Source: Ascidia mentula
Taxonomy: Eukaryota > Chordata > Ascidiacea > Phlebobranchia > Ascidiidae
Direction: 5' to 3'
Assembly: GCA_947561715.1 (NCBI GenBank)
Contig: OX387203.1
Location: 8,866,001 to 8,930,000 of the forward strand
Length of the DNA stretch: 64,000 bases
The notes under the pieces are model-generated. The model did no database searches and was not told the DNA's origin. It saw nothing but the letters and a program-made list of their open reading frames with translations. This document shows positions 45,991 through 59,249 of the stretch, piece after piece (position 1 is the stretch's first letter; the number at the start of each line of letters is the position of its first letter). The translations under genes were made by a program, and so were the position numbers.

Positions 45991-48000
45991 CCAATTTTAT
46001 AGTAAATGTGGGTTTAAAGACTGATCACTTCAAAATAGCAACACGGAATCGGGACATTTTCCTGCTGCAACAAAGTATAGCGACAGAGATATATATATGT
46101 ACATTGGAATGCTTCATTAAACTTCATCGGTCTATAAACATAATAATAATATGTAATGTGATGCAGAACTAGCGTCAAGCGAAAGTCAGTTCGAAAGAAA
46201 TGATTAAACATAAAAAATTACTTGCAAAATATACACGTTTAAAAGTACACTGAATCACAATACAAAAATTTTTTTCTTGGCTTAATTAAAACACTTTTGA
46301 CTGCTCTGACCATCACTAAACAGTAGTCAATTGAAGCGTTAAACTAAGAACGGTGATAGATATGAGGCTATCAATTGAATAAACTAATAACAAATCTAGC
46401 TCGTCGTCCTGCAGTGCACTGTCTCTGAAGCGTTGGCGCAGCTCTTTTCAGCATCACACTTCTTTCCTGTTATTATTTGGAACTATTTTGCGCAGGAGGA
46501 GTGCCAGAGCGCCTAATCGCTCTCGCGCTCCAACCGACTAAATTAGCTTCGCTTTCAATCCACTTCGAGAACAGGCTAATGTGTATCAACCACGTTACAA
46601 TAATTGTTGCGGTGACCACAAATTTACAATCTTTGTAAGTACGTTTCGTGTTGTGCATTAAATACAACAAAACATTTCGATACATAATGCTAACGTAGTC
46701 GAACCCGTTCATTTTCGTCGTCCGAATTACGCCTAAAAGTGACTAATTGTTTTAAGCAGTTATAATGTAAGGAATAAACTGTCTGACGTCAATATGACAA
46801 AAAGCATAACACATGAAGTTAATTTTTTAACTTTCCTTACCAGCAGCGTTACTGCCACACATTCAACCACGAACACGAGAGGAGAAAAATAGATGTCTAA
46901 ATAAAGTATGTAACGGTTGTTGCACCTATAGCGTAATTTAAAACTTTAAAGTCTGGTGTGCCGTAACCCCCAAAATTTCCCCTGGTTAATAGGATAGTGT
47001 CAAAACTAGCATAGTTTCCTTCATATGACAACCACATCGGCTCTGTTTGAACGTTTTTAGTTGCGAAGGCAAATAGCATAGTTTCAAACGTGGCAATCTT
47101 GGCGTATATTCAAAAAAATATCCCACTTATCAATTAAACTTCAGTGGTTTAAGTCTAATTCTTGTTTCGAATGTAGCTTCATTTCTAGTTTTCAGGAAAT
47201 TAGTAATTTCAATATAATACACACACTACTAAAAATATAGTTGTTAAAGCGGCGAATTGAGAAGATACAAGAGGGATTTACTGCACAATCTGAAAGATAT
47301 ATTAGCTGAAGTCGGTGAATCAATTTAACCCCGTTTACATAACGGTTTTAAGACAGACCCTCTCGTTTTCGGCGAAAAGGCAAGCAGTTTGCGGCAAGTG
47401 CATGCATAAAATGAAAGGTACATTTACATCAAACATATTTCCAAAGTTTTTCGGTTCTACGTTAAAGAAAGGAGAAAACAGCATTAAAAGTCGACAAATA
47501 ATCGTAAACCTTTTTCGCTGTTGCGATTTGGACGTCATACAAGCAAAGCGCCTTTTACTGTAGATATGAGCGTCAAAATTTAATTACTTATCTTTTGCCG
47601 GGAGTAGACAAAACGACAAAATAAACCAATAATGGTTTGTCTTAGTCGTGTTTTTGAAAAGTTTATACATTTAGCAATCATGTCTTGACTTTAAAAGAGT
47701 GGAAAAATATATAATCATAAATGCTTTGACCACAAAAACACCTTGTCGCAGTAATAGTTAAGGGACATTGGTCATATCTGTCTGAAGCCCAAATAAACAA
47801 TCAAAATCCGTTTGTTGCAATAAGCTTCGTTGGCAGATCTGAAACGACTAAAGTGCCTTCTATGACGTCACGTAACTATATTCTTTGCGTTCGCAACGGT
47901 TAAAACGTAACTGTGATCGGCTGTATCTCAAAAACCTGTGCGTGCCCGCAACGAGCTTTTTATCGCCAAATTTTTTTAATAGTTATGAGTAATATTTCAT
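45991..48000. other. Intergenic with weak repeat similarity
   Basis: At 46460-46560, GGAGGAGTGCCAGAGCGCCT and TCGCTCTCGCGCTCC resemble the GAGGAGCGCTGGCGCACTC region near 1620 and 9200, suggesting a dispersed repeat. CCCGTTTACATAACGG with GTTTTCGGCGAAAA near 47330-47385 looks like a transposon end. A minus-strand open stretch at 47097-46897 is protein-like in composition but unsupported. Nothing is called as a gene. Confidence 0.4.
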
Positions 48001-48215
48001 GCAATGGCATGATTGGCAGGATCGCCCCACTGCGCAGGTCCTTGGTTGGCGATCACAGCTAACGTACGTGTGAAGGTTGCCTGGCAAGTTGTGCGCTTGC
48101 GCTTCCAGTGTGCCTTGGCCAGTATATACCCCGTGAAACCCCTGAGTTGCTCAGTTGGTAGAGCGTTGGGCCTGGTTAGCCCAGGGTCATGAGTTCAACA
48201 CCTCACCAGGTGTTT
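48001..48215 (+). mobile_element. tRNA-derived SINE
   Basis: Head GTAATATTTCATGCAATGGC, middle GTTGCCTGGCAAGTTGTGCG, and tRNA part with GTTGGTAGAGCGTTGGGCC and GGGTCATGAGTTCAACACC. The acceptor stem is not intact. Same family as 35759; it ends against the Ty3/gypsy fossil. Confidence 0.8.
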
Positions 48216-48950
48216 AATGTTGAACTCTGAAAGTTGACGCTGCTGGCGAGCAGACCAAGGGTCGGCAGCCTTCCTGAATGCGAAAGTAAGGGGTTTGTGG
48301 TCGGTGTACGCAGTAAACTTGCGCCCTTCCAGAAAATAGCGGAAGTGCCTGATAGCCAGATGCAGCGCAAGAAACTCGCGGTCAAAGGCGCTGTACTTCG
48401 TTTCGTCTGCTGTGATCTTCTTTAGCGCAAACTGCGCCTCGGCTTGTTGCAACCAAACACGTGGTTGGGTGGGCCAGAACGTGAGGAGCTTCAACGCGAC
48501 AGCGTGTTCAGTCTCCATGACCTCCATATAACGATTTTGGAGCCTCGGGGTCACCAATAAAGCGGTTGATGCTTTATTGCGAGAATTAGAAGAGCGAGCA
48601 ACACAAAAAAACACGAGTATATAAGGCGACAATCGCGACACGAGAAAAAGGCAATATCACGCTTCAATGCACAGGCGAACACTACAGTTCGGTCGCCACA
48701 ACTTACACATATAAAAGGATAAAAAGATAAAAGCGCAAACAAAACAACGTTTGTTCCATGGCTTACACACAACGATTAATTTAGCACCCGACAGAAAATC
48801 AAAAAACAACCAAACAGATGAACTGAAAATAGATAAGATTCTGCTATGTGTGTTTGTGTTATTTGTCGCAAGATGTCGCCCCGGTAGCAGCACAAAAGCC
48901 CCCGACCAATTGGCAGCATTGGTCAAGCGCCAGACCCATATAAAAAGAAG
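48195..48950 (-). mobile_element. Ty3/gypsy retrotransposon fossil (RNase H region and LTR-like end)
   Basis: The minus strand carries ETKYSAFDREFLALHLAIRH, then GRKFTAYTDHKPLTFAF, the RNase H region that follows reverse transcriptase in Ty3/gypsy polyproteins. Adjacent DNA at 48740-48900 matches the LTR-like fragments at 15836 and 53936. The piece is broken and far short of a full element. It is old enough to have lost most of its parts but still has a readable pol segment. Confidence 0.8.
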
Positions 48951-49023
48951 AAAACCTGATATATTATATCGTAAAATATCGTCTTTTGCAGGTTGCAGTG
49001 TAAAAAAAAATATATGATCTGTG

Positions 49024-49500
49024 GATTATTTGGCGACAAAGTTATTTATTTTCATAAAGCGGCAATCCAAAGTCATCCATTTAATTCTCAAGTCGTAAAA
49101 GAAACCCTTGAGCACTCAAAGAATTAGTTTGGATGGATCATTGTTGGCATCAACAACTGGATCAAAACCGCTTCTTCCTCATATATCCGAGCAAAACAAT
49201 TATTGTTTAAAACGACTGAAAAGGTATTATGTAACAAAAGCGACAAAAATCCGTAAACAAAAGTTGCATAAAAATAATTCCTGGAGATTTTGTGTAGAAC
49301 TTGTTCAGTACCCGAAAAACCATGCCAGAAACGTTGTTTCCAGAGATGTGTCACGAGTTGGGCTTCATTTAAAATTCGCTTCCTTGCTCAAGTCACGCAT
49401 TTTTCTTTTATGACTTATCATTTAAACTTCAAATTAACAAGGGCAACGTGGTTGTCTGACATTTATTTGAGTGTTCGAACGTTTATTTTAGGAAAACGTA
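49024..49500 (+). promoter_or_regulatory. CATCAACAA repeat and upstream block of the 49526 gene
   Basis: CATCAACAACTGGATCAAAA at about 49148 is followed by a diverged version of the block seen before the mini-genes (TTTTGTGTAGAACTTG, AGAGATGTGTCA, AACAAGGGCAACGTGG). It is probably the promoter region of the multi-TSP1 gene. That role is inferred from position only. Confidence 0.45.
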
Positions 49501-49525
49501 GCAGAAATATATATCAGCAATAGTT

Positions 49526-51535
49526 ATGCTGAAAACTATTTGCGTTTGCATATGTTTACTGCCAATTATTCACGACACATCGACATGGTACGTACTTGTC
49601 TAAATCCAAAACTTTAATGATAATATTTGTGCATTTTTTTCGGATGTATACGTTCATGGGTAACAACTGATCACTTTTGTGTGGTGTTTGTACTTCCGTG
49701 TAGTCGTTTATAATTAGCATAAATAAACTAAGTGACGGGTGCATGATGTTACTGACATGTGCTTCAAACTGAATTACAGGATTTTGTAGTTGTTTACATT
49801 TTTTGTTGTTGCACGGAGTGAGGTTGATGATGTTTCTGTAAATCGAGTTTTTCCGATAAACAGAAATACAAATCCCGGTAAAAACTCCTTGTATTATTGC
49901 AGGCTGATTTGGAAGAATCGAATGAGTGTATGTAGCACCACGTCCTGTCTATGGTGCGGGGCAAGCTGTTCACGACCTTGTGGAGGTGGAAGGCAATCTC
50001 CCCGAGTGAGTTAATTATGAAACCAATCAAACTAATCAGTCTTTAAGTATAACCGGATAGAAAATATTCCACTTGTGGTGACTTCGGAGTCGACGTCGAT
50101 CCGTTCGATCGATACCAAACTAGATGCGAACTAATGGTAGAACATTGGAACCAATAGTGTATTCAGTGAATATACTCCACATTCTGAGTGGACGTAAGTT
50201 ACACAGCTTGACAACTTCTGTACATTAAATTGTTTCGTAGTGTGCTTGTTATTTAAGTCTTTGTTTCAAGATATCGCATTTCGACTATTATTCTCACGAT
50301 TGTTTCAGTAAATTGCACGTGGGGACCATGGGGGCGTTACGGATCATGCTCCGCCAATTGAAACGGAGGAACACAGCATAGATTTCGCTCTAAAACTAGA
50401 TCCCACTCTTGCGGAGGTTCCTGCTTTGGGTCTTCGTCTTCATATCGCTCGTGTAATATATACTATCGCTCGTGTAATATATACTATCGCCCTGTAAATT
50501 GCCGTTGAAGTTCATGGGGTAAGTTCGGTAATTGTTCAGCAACTTGTGATGGTGGAACGCAGAGGAGATCAAGGGTCTCCTCCCAAGAACACTCTTGCCC
50601 GTCACCGTAAGTTCTAGCCACAGAGGTGTATCTTGTTCTGGGTCGTCAACGTTATTCCAATCTTGTAACTCTCGTCGCCTTGTCCGATCGATTGTCGTTG
50701 GAGTTCGTGGGGTGAATATGGGACATGTTCTGTCTCTTGCGGAGGGGGAACACAGGTTAGATCAAGAAAGATCTCCATAAGTTCCAGGCATAGAAGAGTA
50801 ACTTGCTCCGGTTCGTCGACATCCGTAAGAAGTTGTAACAACCACGCCCTGTGCAATACACTGCATCTGGGGAGCGTGGAGCGAATTTGCAAACTGTTCT
50901 GTGAATTGTTGAGGAGGAAATGAGATGAAAACAAGATCGGTGCAAGTAAAGGAACAACATGGTGGCACCGCATGTGTGGGCAAGACATCCTTTAACCAAT
51001 CCGGCAACACTCGGCCTTGCCCTGTTGATTGTTTGTGGGGAGAATGGAGCAATTACGGCAAATGCTCCGTAAGTTGTGGTGGGGGAACTCAAACAAAACT
51101 TAGGAAAACCGCTCGATACGTAAGGTATGGGGGTTTAAATTGCACAGGACCAACCGAGCAGTCGCAAAGATGCAACACCCAAGGTGGCCCGGTTAACTGC
51201 CAGTGGGGACAGTGGAGCAAATTAAACGATTGTCTTGTTGAATGTGGTAACGGTACACTGTTTCGCAATCGACAGGTTTTGGTTGCAGCTAATTGTGGTG
51301 GTCAAGCATGTATGGGCGAAGATACCTCGTCACAATTCTGTAACACTCACTGCTGTCCCATCGAAAAATTTCCAAATTTCCTAATAATTATTGCTCATTG
51401 CTTCTTCTGTCATAATAAACAATTATTTGCAGAATCTGCAATCAAAATTGTTGCCCAGTCGACTGCGTCTGGAACAACCGGAGTCTTGCGACAATCTGCT
51501 TCAAAACGTGTGAAAACGGTTGGTAGTGCTTTGGT
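49526..51535 (+). pseudogene. Multi-TSP1 secreted protein gene, copy B, broken
   Basis: Exon 1 (49526-49587) encodes a signal peptide (MLKTICVCICLLPIIHDTST). Exon 2 (from 49903) encodes CSTTSCLWCGASCSRPCGGG but stops just after SPRVS, missing the second half of the domain. The GTGAGT at 50006 would splice into a stop. From 50309 to about 51364 the six-TSP1 array follows, with the same three TGA codons and frame changes as 12207-13233 plus a small insertion near 50460-50480 (a repeated TATACTATCGC). The last two repeats form an open frame (GEWSNYGKCSVSCGGG, WGQWSKLNDC). A further TSP1 exon starts near 51433 (CCPVDCVW). It once encoded a secreted multi-TSP1 protein. Confidence 0.8.
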
Positions 51536-51599
51536 ATGTTTCCTAGTATCGATTAGAAATGAACCTAACAAAACATTTTTTACTGGTCATGATTCATAG

Positions 51600-54105
51600 A
51601 ACATAACCGACTTTACAGCGGTTTGATGTATGATCGACCATACAATACAATATTATAGATTATCATAGATACTGCTTGGTACATCTTGTATCTTTTAGTT
51701 GTAATCGATTTCCAGCTTTGATTTTTGTTCATTCCTGTGACTATGATTACATGTAGAAACGATTGGACACACAAGGTTACTAAACAACTGAAACACAAAA
51801 GTCCATGCTTTAACTAACTTTCATGTATCGGATTTCCAAACCCTCCCACCTATAGAACAACCTTTGTCTTGCAATAGATTAGCACACGTAAACATGAAAC
51901 GGAATTGGAATACATTTTGAACTTCATTTTTCTGAGGAATTGACAAGTGTGCAAAATTGTGTTATCATGAATTTCCAAAAACATAACTTCGTACAATACA
52001 TTATTGACACTACCATGTCGACCAAAACATTTCATTAAACACACTCAATTTTCTTTGCAGCATCTCAAGGCTGATGTTCAAATGTTCTCCCCGGAATGTT
52101 CTTGATACAACACCCCTTCATCATTCATGCATTTAAACATTTTGATGATGGGTTAAAATTATCGTGCCATTATGTACCCATGTTTAGAAAGGATTACTAA
52201 TTGAACTCTAAGCAATAAACATGAAAAATCAGTTACATTTCTCAGCAGTTTTTTCAAGTAAACGATTGTATTAAAATTTTCTTCATATCACTGAATGCTT
52301 CACATTTCATAAGCATATGTTTTTCTTTGTGATTACGTTACACCATTATTAAACTTTTGGCAGCATCATTCTAGTCACACAGTATAAGACAATAACGCTT
52401 GTACTATATGTAAAAGTGTTTTGGGATTTTTTCGCTCACGCAAATACAACAATTGTTCTTTTGTCAAGTTATAAGCCATCATTAAACCATGCAGTCTACT
52501 TTTTCATTCAACCACGGGCGATTATACGTCAGTGGAGCAATTCCAAACCACATTCAAATCCGCTATCTTTATTTGCGTTTTTAGTTTCAGCGATCAGTCC
52601 CCTAGAAACATGTTACCACTATTCGATGAGTTTATAATTTCAAGCATATGACTTCAGATAGCGTGATAAAAAGGAACATTAATTACTCTTTGGTTTACTT
52701 TACGTTTGCTAAAATATCACCCAAACAAATCGTTACTACTACGTTACAAACCGCCCACAACCACAAAGCATTGTCAACTTGGGTGATCCCTAAATAGGTC
52801 TCCGCATCGACAGATTTTATGTCTTCCAAAGTGCTCTGATCATGAGTGCGACTCGCGGGTCATATTCGACTGACACCGGGAATGAAATGCAGTTGAACTT
52901 ATTGCGCACACCGCAAATAAACAGAGTGACACTTTGCGATAGAAAATGTTGATTAAGGCGCAAATAGTGTATAAAAGGTATTAATACTGCGTTGTTCTTG
53001 GGATTAATACCTGAAACTTATTTACTTTAGACTTATTTACTATTAGTTTTGTCGACCCGTGCACATAAAGGTGATATTGGGACAAAATAGACCAATTCCA
53101 TGCCTTGCTTTCGACACTTTAGATTTAACCTCCATCCTGCTAAGTTTCATAACGCTAGATATACGAAGTGTGTTCTGCCTTTGCTTTCACCATAGTTTAT
53201 GTGAAAATATGATCGAAAAAAAGGTCTTTGTTTCCCAAAAGACTATTTGGCAATTCTGATACTTACTTAAAGACTATATTTTCAAGCGAAGTATATATAT
53301 ATTACCTGAAAAACGTTTAGATTTATCAGAAAGATTCAGTTGAATGTTTTAATATATATTGTCACCAGAGTCTTAGATACATTTTTGATTCAGTGTTAAA
53401 TTCGCATGGCAAGAAGAACAGAAGACAGTGACATTTGTTCGACCTTTCATGTTATATCAGTTCAAATTGTCTCTACTCACGTTTTGGCTTAACTTCTTGC
53501 CAGACGAGGAACATTTACGTAGACATGACATTACAGTAACTTTCATTCTGGATTGATACCAAGCAAGATGATGTTCTTTGGTGATTTCTTTGAATCTTCG
53601 ACGTCTTGCCAGTCATACCGTGCAACCAACCGCAACTCTGCAATGTAATCTTCAACTATTCGATCTGCATGAAGTTTTCTATCGCTTTTTATGCTGTGTT
53701 GTTTAAAGTCGATTGAGAATGATCAATATCCAATATAGTGGTATGTTGGCGGACCTATGGTTGGCGGACACAGGGTGTTCCGTTGCATAACTCAGGTATT
53801 CGTGATCAAGAGCAGCATAAAAGATGCATATGTTTTTCTTTTGACAGCAAAAACTTGTTGTAACTCTCAAACATGAGTGATGTAAATTGCACGAATCATC
53901 AGCACTAATATTTTGTTCTGCTACCGGGGCGACACCTTGCGATAAATAACACAAACACACATAGCAGATATTTAACCATTTTTGTTCACCCATTTGGCTG
54001 TTTTAACATATCCTGTTGGGCGCTAGATTAACCGCTGTGTGTAAGCCATTATCTACACGATTTTGGAGTCTGCAAGGACTTTGCAACGTGACCAAAGAAG
54101 GAGTA
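51600..54105. other. Non-coding interval inside duplicated block B
   Basis: Counterpart of 13450-15965, including the LTR-like fragment at 53936-54065. No gene was recognised. Confidence 0.4.
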
Positions 54106-54111
54106 ATTACC

Positions 54112-54755
54112 TTCCCAGAATTTTGTGCAGAACTTGGTTCATGACTTGCGTAGAACTTGGTTCGTGACACGTTGCCTGAAAAATTCAAAGCGTCGTGGTT
54201 TCCTGAGATGTGTCATTTGTTTGGCTTCATTTGAGTTGCAATTCATCACTCAAATTCCGTGTTTTTTCTTTGACAGAGAGCATTCGAAGAAATTGTGACT
54301 CATCGTTGAAACTCTTTAAAAACTAACGCGGGCAAGTTGGTGGTTTTGAACACAGAAATGAATTCGTTAGACTGGATCATTGATGGCATCAACAAGTGGA
54401 TCCAAACGTCTTCCTACCTTCACAATAGAAAGCAAATTAAATATCAACCAACGCCTAAACATATTATGTAACAAAAGCGGTAAAAATCCCTAAAATGTGG
54501 TTGCATTCAATTAAATAACATCTAGAATTTTGTGTAGAACTTGGTTCGTGACTTATGTAGAATTTGGTTCGTGACACGTTGCCTGAAAAATTCAATGCGT
54601 CGTGATATCCTGAGATGTGTCATTTGTTTGGCTTCAGTTGAGTTGCAATTCATAACTCAAATTCCGTCTTCTTTCTTTGACAAAGTAGATGCGAAGGAAT
54701 TGTGACTCATTGTTGAAACACTTAAAAAACCAACGCGGGCAAGTTGGAGGTTAGT
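54112..54755 (+). promoter_or_regulatory. Duplicated upstream block of the 54803 mini-gene
   Basis: The two copies of the roughly 230-bp block lie at about 54112-54345 and 54520-54755. They match the arrangement before 16680 and include an extra partial repeat of GCAGAACTTGGTTCATGAC at 54127. Confidence 0.5.
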
Positions 54756-54802
54756 TCATGTGCTTTAGCAAGACTTTTCACAAATTACAAGCAGCGAAAG
54801 TT

Positions 54803-55807
54803 ATGTGGAGAACTCTTTGCTTTTGTCTATGTTTGCTTGTAACTATTCACGGGACATCGGCATGGTAAGTACATACAAAATTTTATTGGTATTATTTGTA
54901 CATTGTTTCAACCCTACGCATAGAAGCAAATAAAAATAAGCTCTGGGTTTTATAAGTTGTACTCTCCTAAAGCCGCTTATAATTAGAGTAAATAAACCGG
55001 ATGAAGAAAGTTTGGTTGTTACTGGCATAAATATCGAACTCAATTACGTAATTTTGTAGTTGAGGTTAATGATGTTTCTGTACATCTAATTTTGTCTTCA
55101 ATTAGAAATTTCAGCAAAACGTACATTTGCAGGCTTCTGTCGAGAAGAGGAAAAATACAGGAATGTGATACCACTTCCTGTCTATGGAGCTGGCCAAGCT
55201 GCTCACGACCTTGTGGAGGTGGATGGCAATCCCCAAAAGTAACTCGACGTAGTGGAGAGTGCGGTTCCTGCAACTTGCCGAGCCCGAGATCATGCAACAA
55301 CCAGAGTTGTCCAGGTAATGAAATAAAGAACCGGTTTCTCCTTATTTACTGTTCAGTAGAAAATACGGTTAGGTTTGTTTTTAATTGATGAAACTGATCA
55401 TTGCGTTTACCAAACCATATTGTTGTATTGGTACTTTCGCGAATAAGTTATACAGCAATACAGATATTAGCTGTAGTCTGTGGATCGCATTGTCACGACG
55501 TATCAGTTCACATCAGTGCAGCTGGTGACTGACAATAGTCTTGTCGCTAACTGGCCAGACTATTTCACTTTGTGGTGACTTTGCAGTGGACATGGTGCCG
55601 TTAGGTACCAAACTAAGTGGGAACTTCCGGAGACGAATAACAGCAGAACACACTATGGCAACGTAACAGAACTTAATATTGTTTCGATTCAACTGAAAAC
55701 AAACTCAGTGTTTCCTTGTGAGTAAACTCACGATTTTCTTTTCAGAACTTTCGCCTGACTTACGTGACCTACTGCTAGAGAAGGGTAATGTGAAATCTGG
55801 CGTTTAA
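54803..55807 (+). CDS. Small secreted single-TSP1 protein, 101 residues (duplicate)
   Basis: Exons 54803-54864, 55133-55314 and 55746-55807 (62+182+62 nt, whole codons). It differs from the 16680 gene at a few residues: I to T in the signal peptide, P to Q before ECDTTSC, R to N after CGSC, and tail ELSPDLRDLLLEKGNVKSGV. All eight cysteines and the splice sites are kept. The alternative last exon 55587-55666 is also open (basic tail, FRRRITAEHTMAT). Replacement changes outnumber obvious damage, as expected for a live duplicate, but the sample is too small to claim selection. Confidence 0.72.
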
Positions 55808-57064
55808 ATGACAACCCGGAAAGACCCTAAATTTGTTTTCGTCATTGCATCTCATACGATTTATCATCTATCAATACATTTTAATGAAGCGTGCCTTTAT
55901 CAATCTATCGATTTTAGTTTTTGAAAACCTATTGAGTCAATTGACCAATTCAAACTCTGCGCAGGCTGTTGTCTAATTCTCAGAAGATTGATATTTTATA
56001 AACGTAACTTATGGTAACAAAATTTCAGCTCTATCATTTCACAGTTCATATATCGCCGTGACACAATTTTAATCGTAATTCATTGTGATGAGGTTAAACT
56101 CGGTAATAAATTCGCTGGAAATGTAACAATTTTTACGGAGAATTTTTTTATCTAAAAGATTGGTTGCCCAAGAAAAGTTGAAACATACTACGCTGCTTTG
56201 GAACTATGAACTTTTTCCGAAAAACAATGACAACTGTATAGAGCGAGTTTGCAAAAAATGCCCTAAAGTTCGTAAACCAACGTTCAAATGTGCAGTAGTT
56301 TTTGAGACTTCGAAGTTTAGGATAATTTGTTGAGTATAAAAAAGCGGACATAATATAAATATTTCTCATCGTACCGGAACCCAGGATATCCTGGTCACGA
56401 ATCCCGATCAGGTTTCCTTCTACGTACATGGGTCGTGCACTCAACCGATGTTAATAGTCTACGACCGTTGATTATTTACATACCATAGAGCTATAGCTCC
56501 TCCATGCGGTCGGTTTATTTTTGACACTATGTCGGCAATTTTGCATCAGAGCTAAAAATATGATATGTCTGACAGGTTTTCTCCAACAACCTCAAGCGCT
56601 TGGATTTCCACAAGTTTAGGTGCTTGCTGTGACCACATTAGAACGAATGTATCGTGTTATTAGATAGCAATGTGAGAACTACGTTTTGCTTTGTTAAGTT
56701 TTTGGCCAATGTCATGAGGGTGATGTGCGTTTGAGGTTGGGCTGCTCTGCTGATGTATTTTCCCTGCCTCAGGTTCTTGAATTTCTTTGTACAACATCTC
56801 TTGCATTAATATTTGGACGATGTTTAAGCTGAGGTTAAATTGTTTATTATTTTTGTTTACATAAAGCGACAAATCAAAGTCATCCGTTTAGTTCTCATAT
56901 CGGAAATGAAACCTTTGAACACACACATAGAAATTTATTTGGATGGGTCATTGTGGTATCAACAACTGGATCAAAACCACATCTACCTCACATATCAAAT
57001 CTTCATTTTTTTGGCAATTTTGGCCGCATTTTTAAAATCCACATTCCTTGTTCTTCATTTCTTT

Positions 57065-57461
57065 CCACCACTACAGGTTGCTGGACAACTACCAATCTCA
57101 CCCCTTAAACCAAATCTGCAATCTATAGGACACGGACGTGTATTTCACGAATAATAGGAACTTGGAAAGCCAAAACAATAGCCCTTACAGGATTCCTGTG
57201 TCAGTTTCATTCGATGTCATAGCTGTGTTCTCCGCCGCAATTTCATGAGCTCTCCAACGCTGAACGAAGAACGCCACCCAGTCGACTGGAAAGCAGCTCA
57301 TTTTACAGCTTTGCGACGAATCCCAAGATCCTGTGCAATATCTGCCTCCGCAAGAAGAGGATTGGGTAGTAATACGGGTCCATGTCTGTGTTCCTATCCA
57401 CAAGTCTTGGAGCATTGTCCCCAACTATTTCAAGAGCTCCAAGCACTTTCGACAGGAACAC
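57065..57461 (-). pseudogene. TSP1 exon remnants, copy B
   Basis: Duplicate of 18965-19360 with the same interruptions (TQTWTRITTQSSSCGGRYC and NTRPCPIDCRFGL pieces). Confidence 0.65.
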
Positions 57462-58005
57462 AAATTCTAGACAACGAGAAACCTACAAAGGATTGCCATT
57501 GCTTAAAGACATCATGGAATATAACCTTCGGAAATCATGCACAAAGCTTGAAGTTCAACTTCCTGAACATTTATGTACTTGACCAAAATTGATTAAATCG
57601 TCACTTTCTGGTTTCGTGCGCGTCACGTTCAAGTCTCCATTTTAACTTGGCTTGATTGTCGTGTAAGTTTATTTGGAAAACATTCTGGTTCCCCGCTCAA
57701 TAGACCAGGTTCTCAGCCAGAACAAATAGTGTTCGATAGTATTTTTGCAAGTAGGTGCAGAAAGATATGAGCAACTGTAATGCTAATTTTCAAAGCAGGT
57801 TTACATTTGCTTACCGTCCATTATTCAAAGTGGATTTTCATGGTGAGCCCTCGATGGTTTGAATCGTTGTTTCAACCAATGTTACGACAAATTTGAATTT
57901 TTTGTATTGTTTTGGCTTAATTTTAAACGTTAAAGTTAAACAGTCATTGAGAAAGCTATATTATTACGCGGTTAAACGTGTACAATACAATAAACTTAGG
58001 TTCAT

Positions 58006-58291
58006 CAGGCTTACAGGCTTCGCAGCCCAAGCATTGTGGCCTAGTTGGATCAGCTACTTTTTTAGAGCGAGATCTGAAAAAAATGAAGCTTCCGGTGAAG
58101 TTTGAACTCACGACCGTGGCCTAATCAGGCCCAACGCTCTACCAGCTGAGCTATCCCTGTAGTCTGCAATGCCTGGACTACGAAGCCTGTAAACCTAATG
58201 ATTTTGATACGATAACTGAGATCGCCAAGTAAGGATCTGCGCAATGGGGCAATCCTTCCAATCATGCCATTGCATGAAATATTACTACAAT
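58006..58291 (-). mobile_element. tRNA-derived SINE, copy in block B
   Basis: Same insertion as 19905-20190, carried by the duplication. Only scattered substitutions separate the two. Confidence 0.8.
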
Positions 58292-59003
58292 AAACCTAGG
58301 ACGCAAATGAAAGTGATGCTATTTGCAATTTAAGTACAACACAAAATTATTAAACATAGCGCATGTTTGTTTACGGATATTAATTAGTGGGGATTGTTAT
58401 GGTCACCACCAAATCACTGATATTCTGAATCACTGTAGTTTTTACACATCGTGCAGGTTAAGCGCACCGAAAGTAATTAGTGTTGGATACTTATTCACAT
58501 TATTATCCATAATGAGGGATCGCTTTGGGGGTTGAATGATCACAAGTTGCGCTCATGATACCGAAAATGTTAAGTGCTGCATGTTTGTGCACATTTCGGT
58601 ATTGTTTATAATGAGCTTGCCGTATACCTATGCAACCAAAACAGGTCGGTAAAAGATTCACATGGATCCTCTGTCTTAATAAAAATTTAGTCGCTGTTTT
58701 TCCAACAACAGAAGAAAGTAAAGTTGTCGGAAGGTGTCGCTACAGAGCATTTTGTTTCCGGCTGTATTTGGAAGATAGTGCACTCATCCAAATATAGTGC
58801 ATTCATTTGCTTAGGCTGAAATTAGAATCTGTTAAAGTTTGCAGTGCAGTTATACATGGAATCAAATTTCTTTAGTCACCAATTTCTTCCAATTTGATAT
58901 AGATAATCTATTATTATTTAACATCACAAAATGAAGCAAAATTTGGTCTGTTACCGGTAAGATTTGGACCCACATGATCCAGAATTTTGTGCATCTTTTT
59001 TAC

Positions 59004-59184
59004 CTCTGAGAATTACGCATAAAGCCTTGTATTGCATATGGCTGCTGCATATTTGGATTAAGAACGCTAAATAAATTTTGTGTGCAACTCCTTAGTGACT
59101 TGAAAGCAATTTCATTGTGAAAAAACAAGTTTAAGTCTTGTGACCAAGGATGCCTCACTGTTTTGGCATTCATTATTACACGTG
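59004..59184 (-). CDS. Possible conserved exon of unknown protein, copy B
   Basis: Counterpart of 20901-21081 with the same acceptor and GTAAAA donor. The frame is open, with changes such as FLHDE to FFHNE and AFESL to AFKSL. Its partners cannot be identified because homology ends at 59246. Confidence 0.35.
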
Positions 59185-59249
59185 CTACAAAATAGGTCTT
59201 AAAATATGAAATGTAGTATTCGCTTACATTTGTTGTCCAATAACATACA

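Larger units (their letters stand above)
49959..59246. repeat. Segmental duplication of about 9.3 kb, copy B
   Basis: Partner of 11857-21141. Here the left edge continues into an uninterrupted exon 2 and exon 1 of the multi-TSP1 gene, so copy B keeps the ancestral left flank while copy A is joined to retrotransposon DNA. The right edge is near CCAATAACAT at 59246, after which sequence is unrelated to 21.15 kb onward. Confidence 0.92.

Noticed and set aside
46897-47079. Protein-like minus-strand ORF upstream of the nucleotidyltransferase gene
   Set aside because: Could be an upstream exon, but no splice pair in consistent phase and no recognised family.
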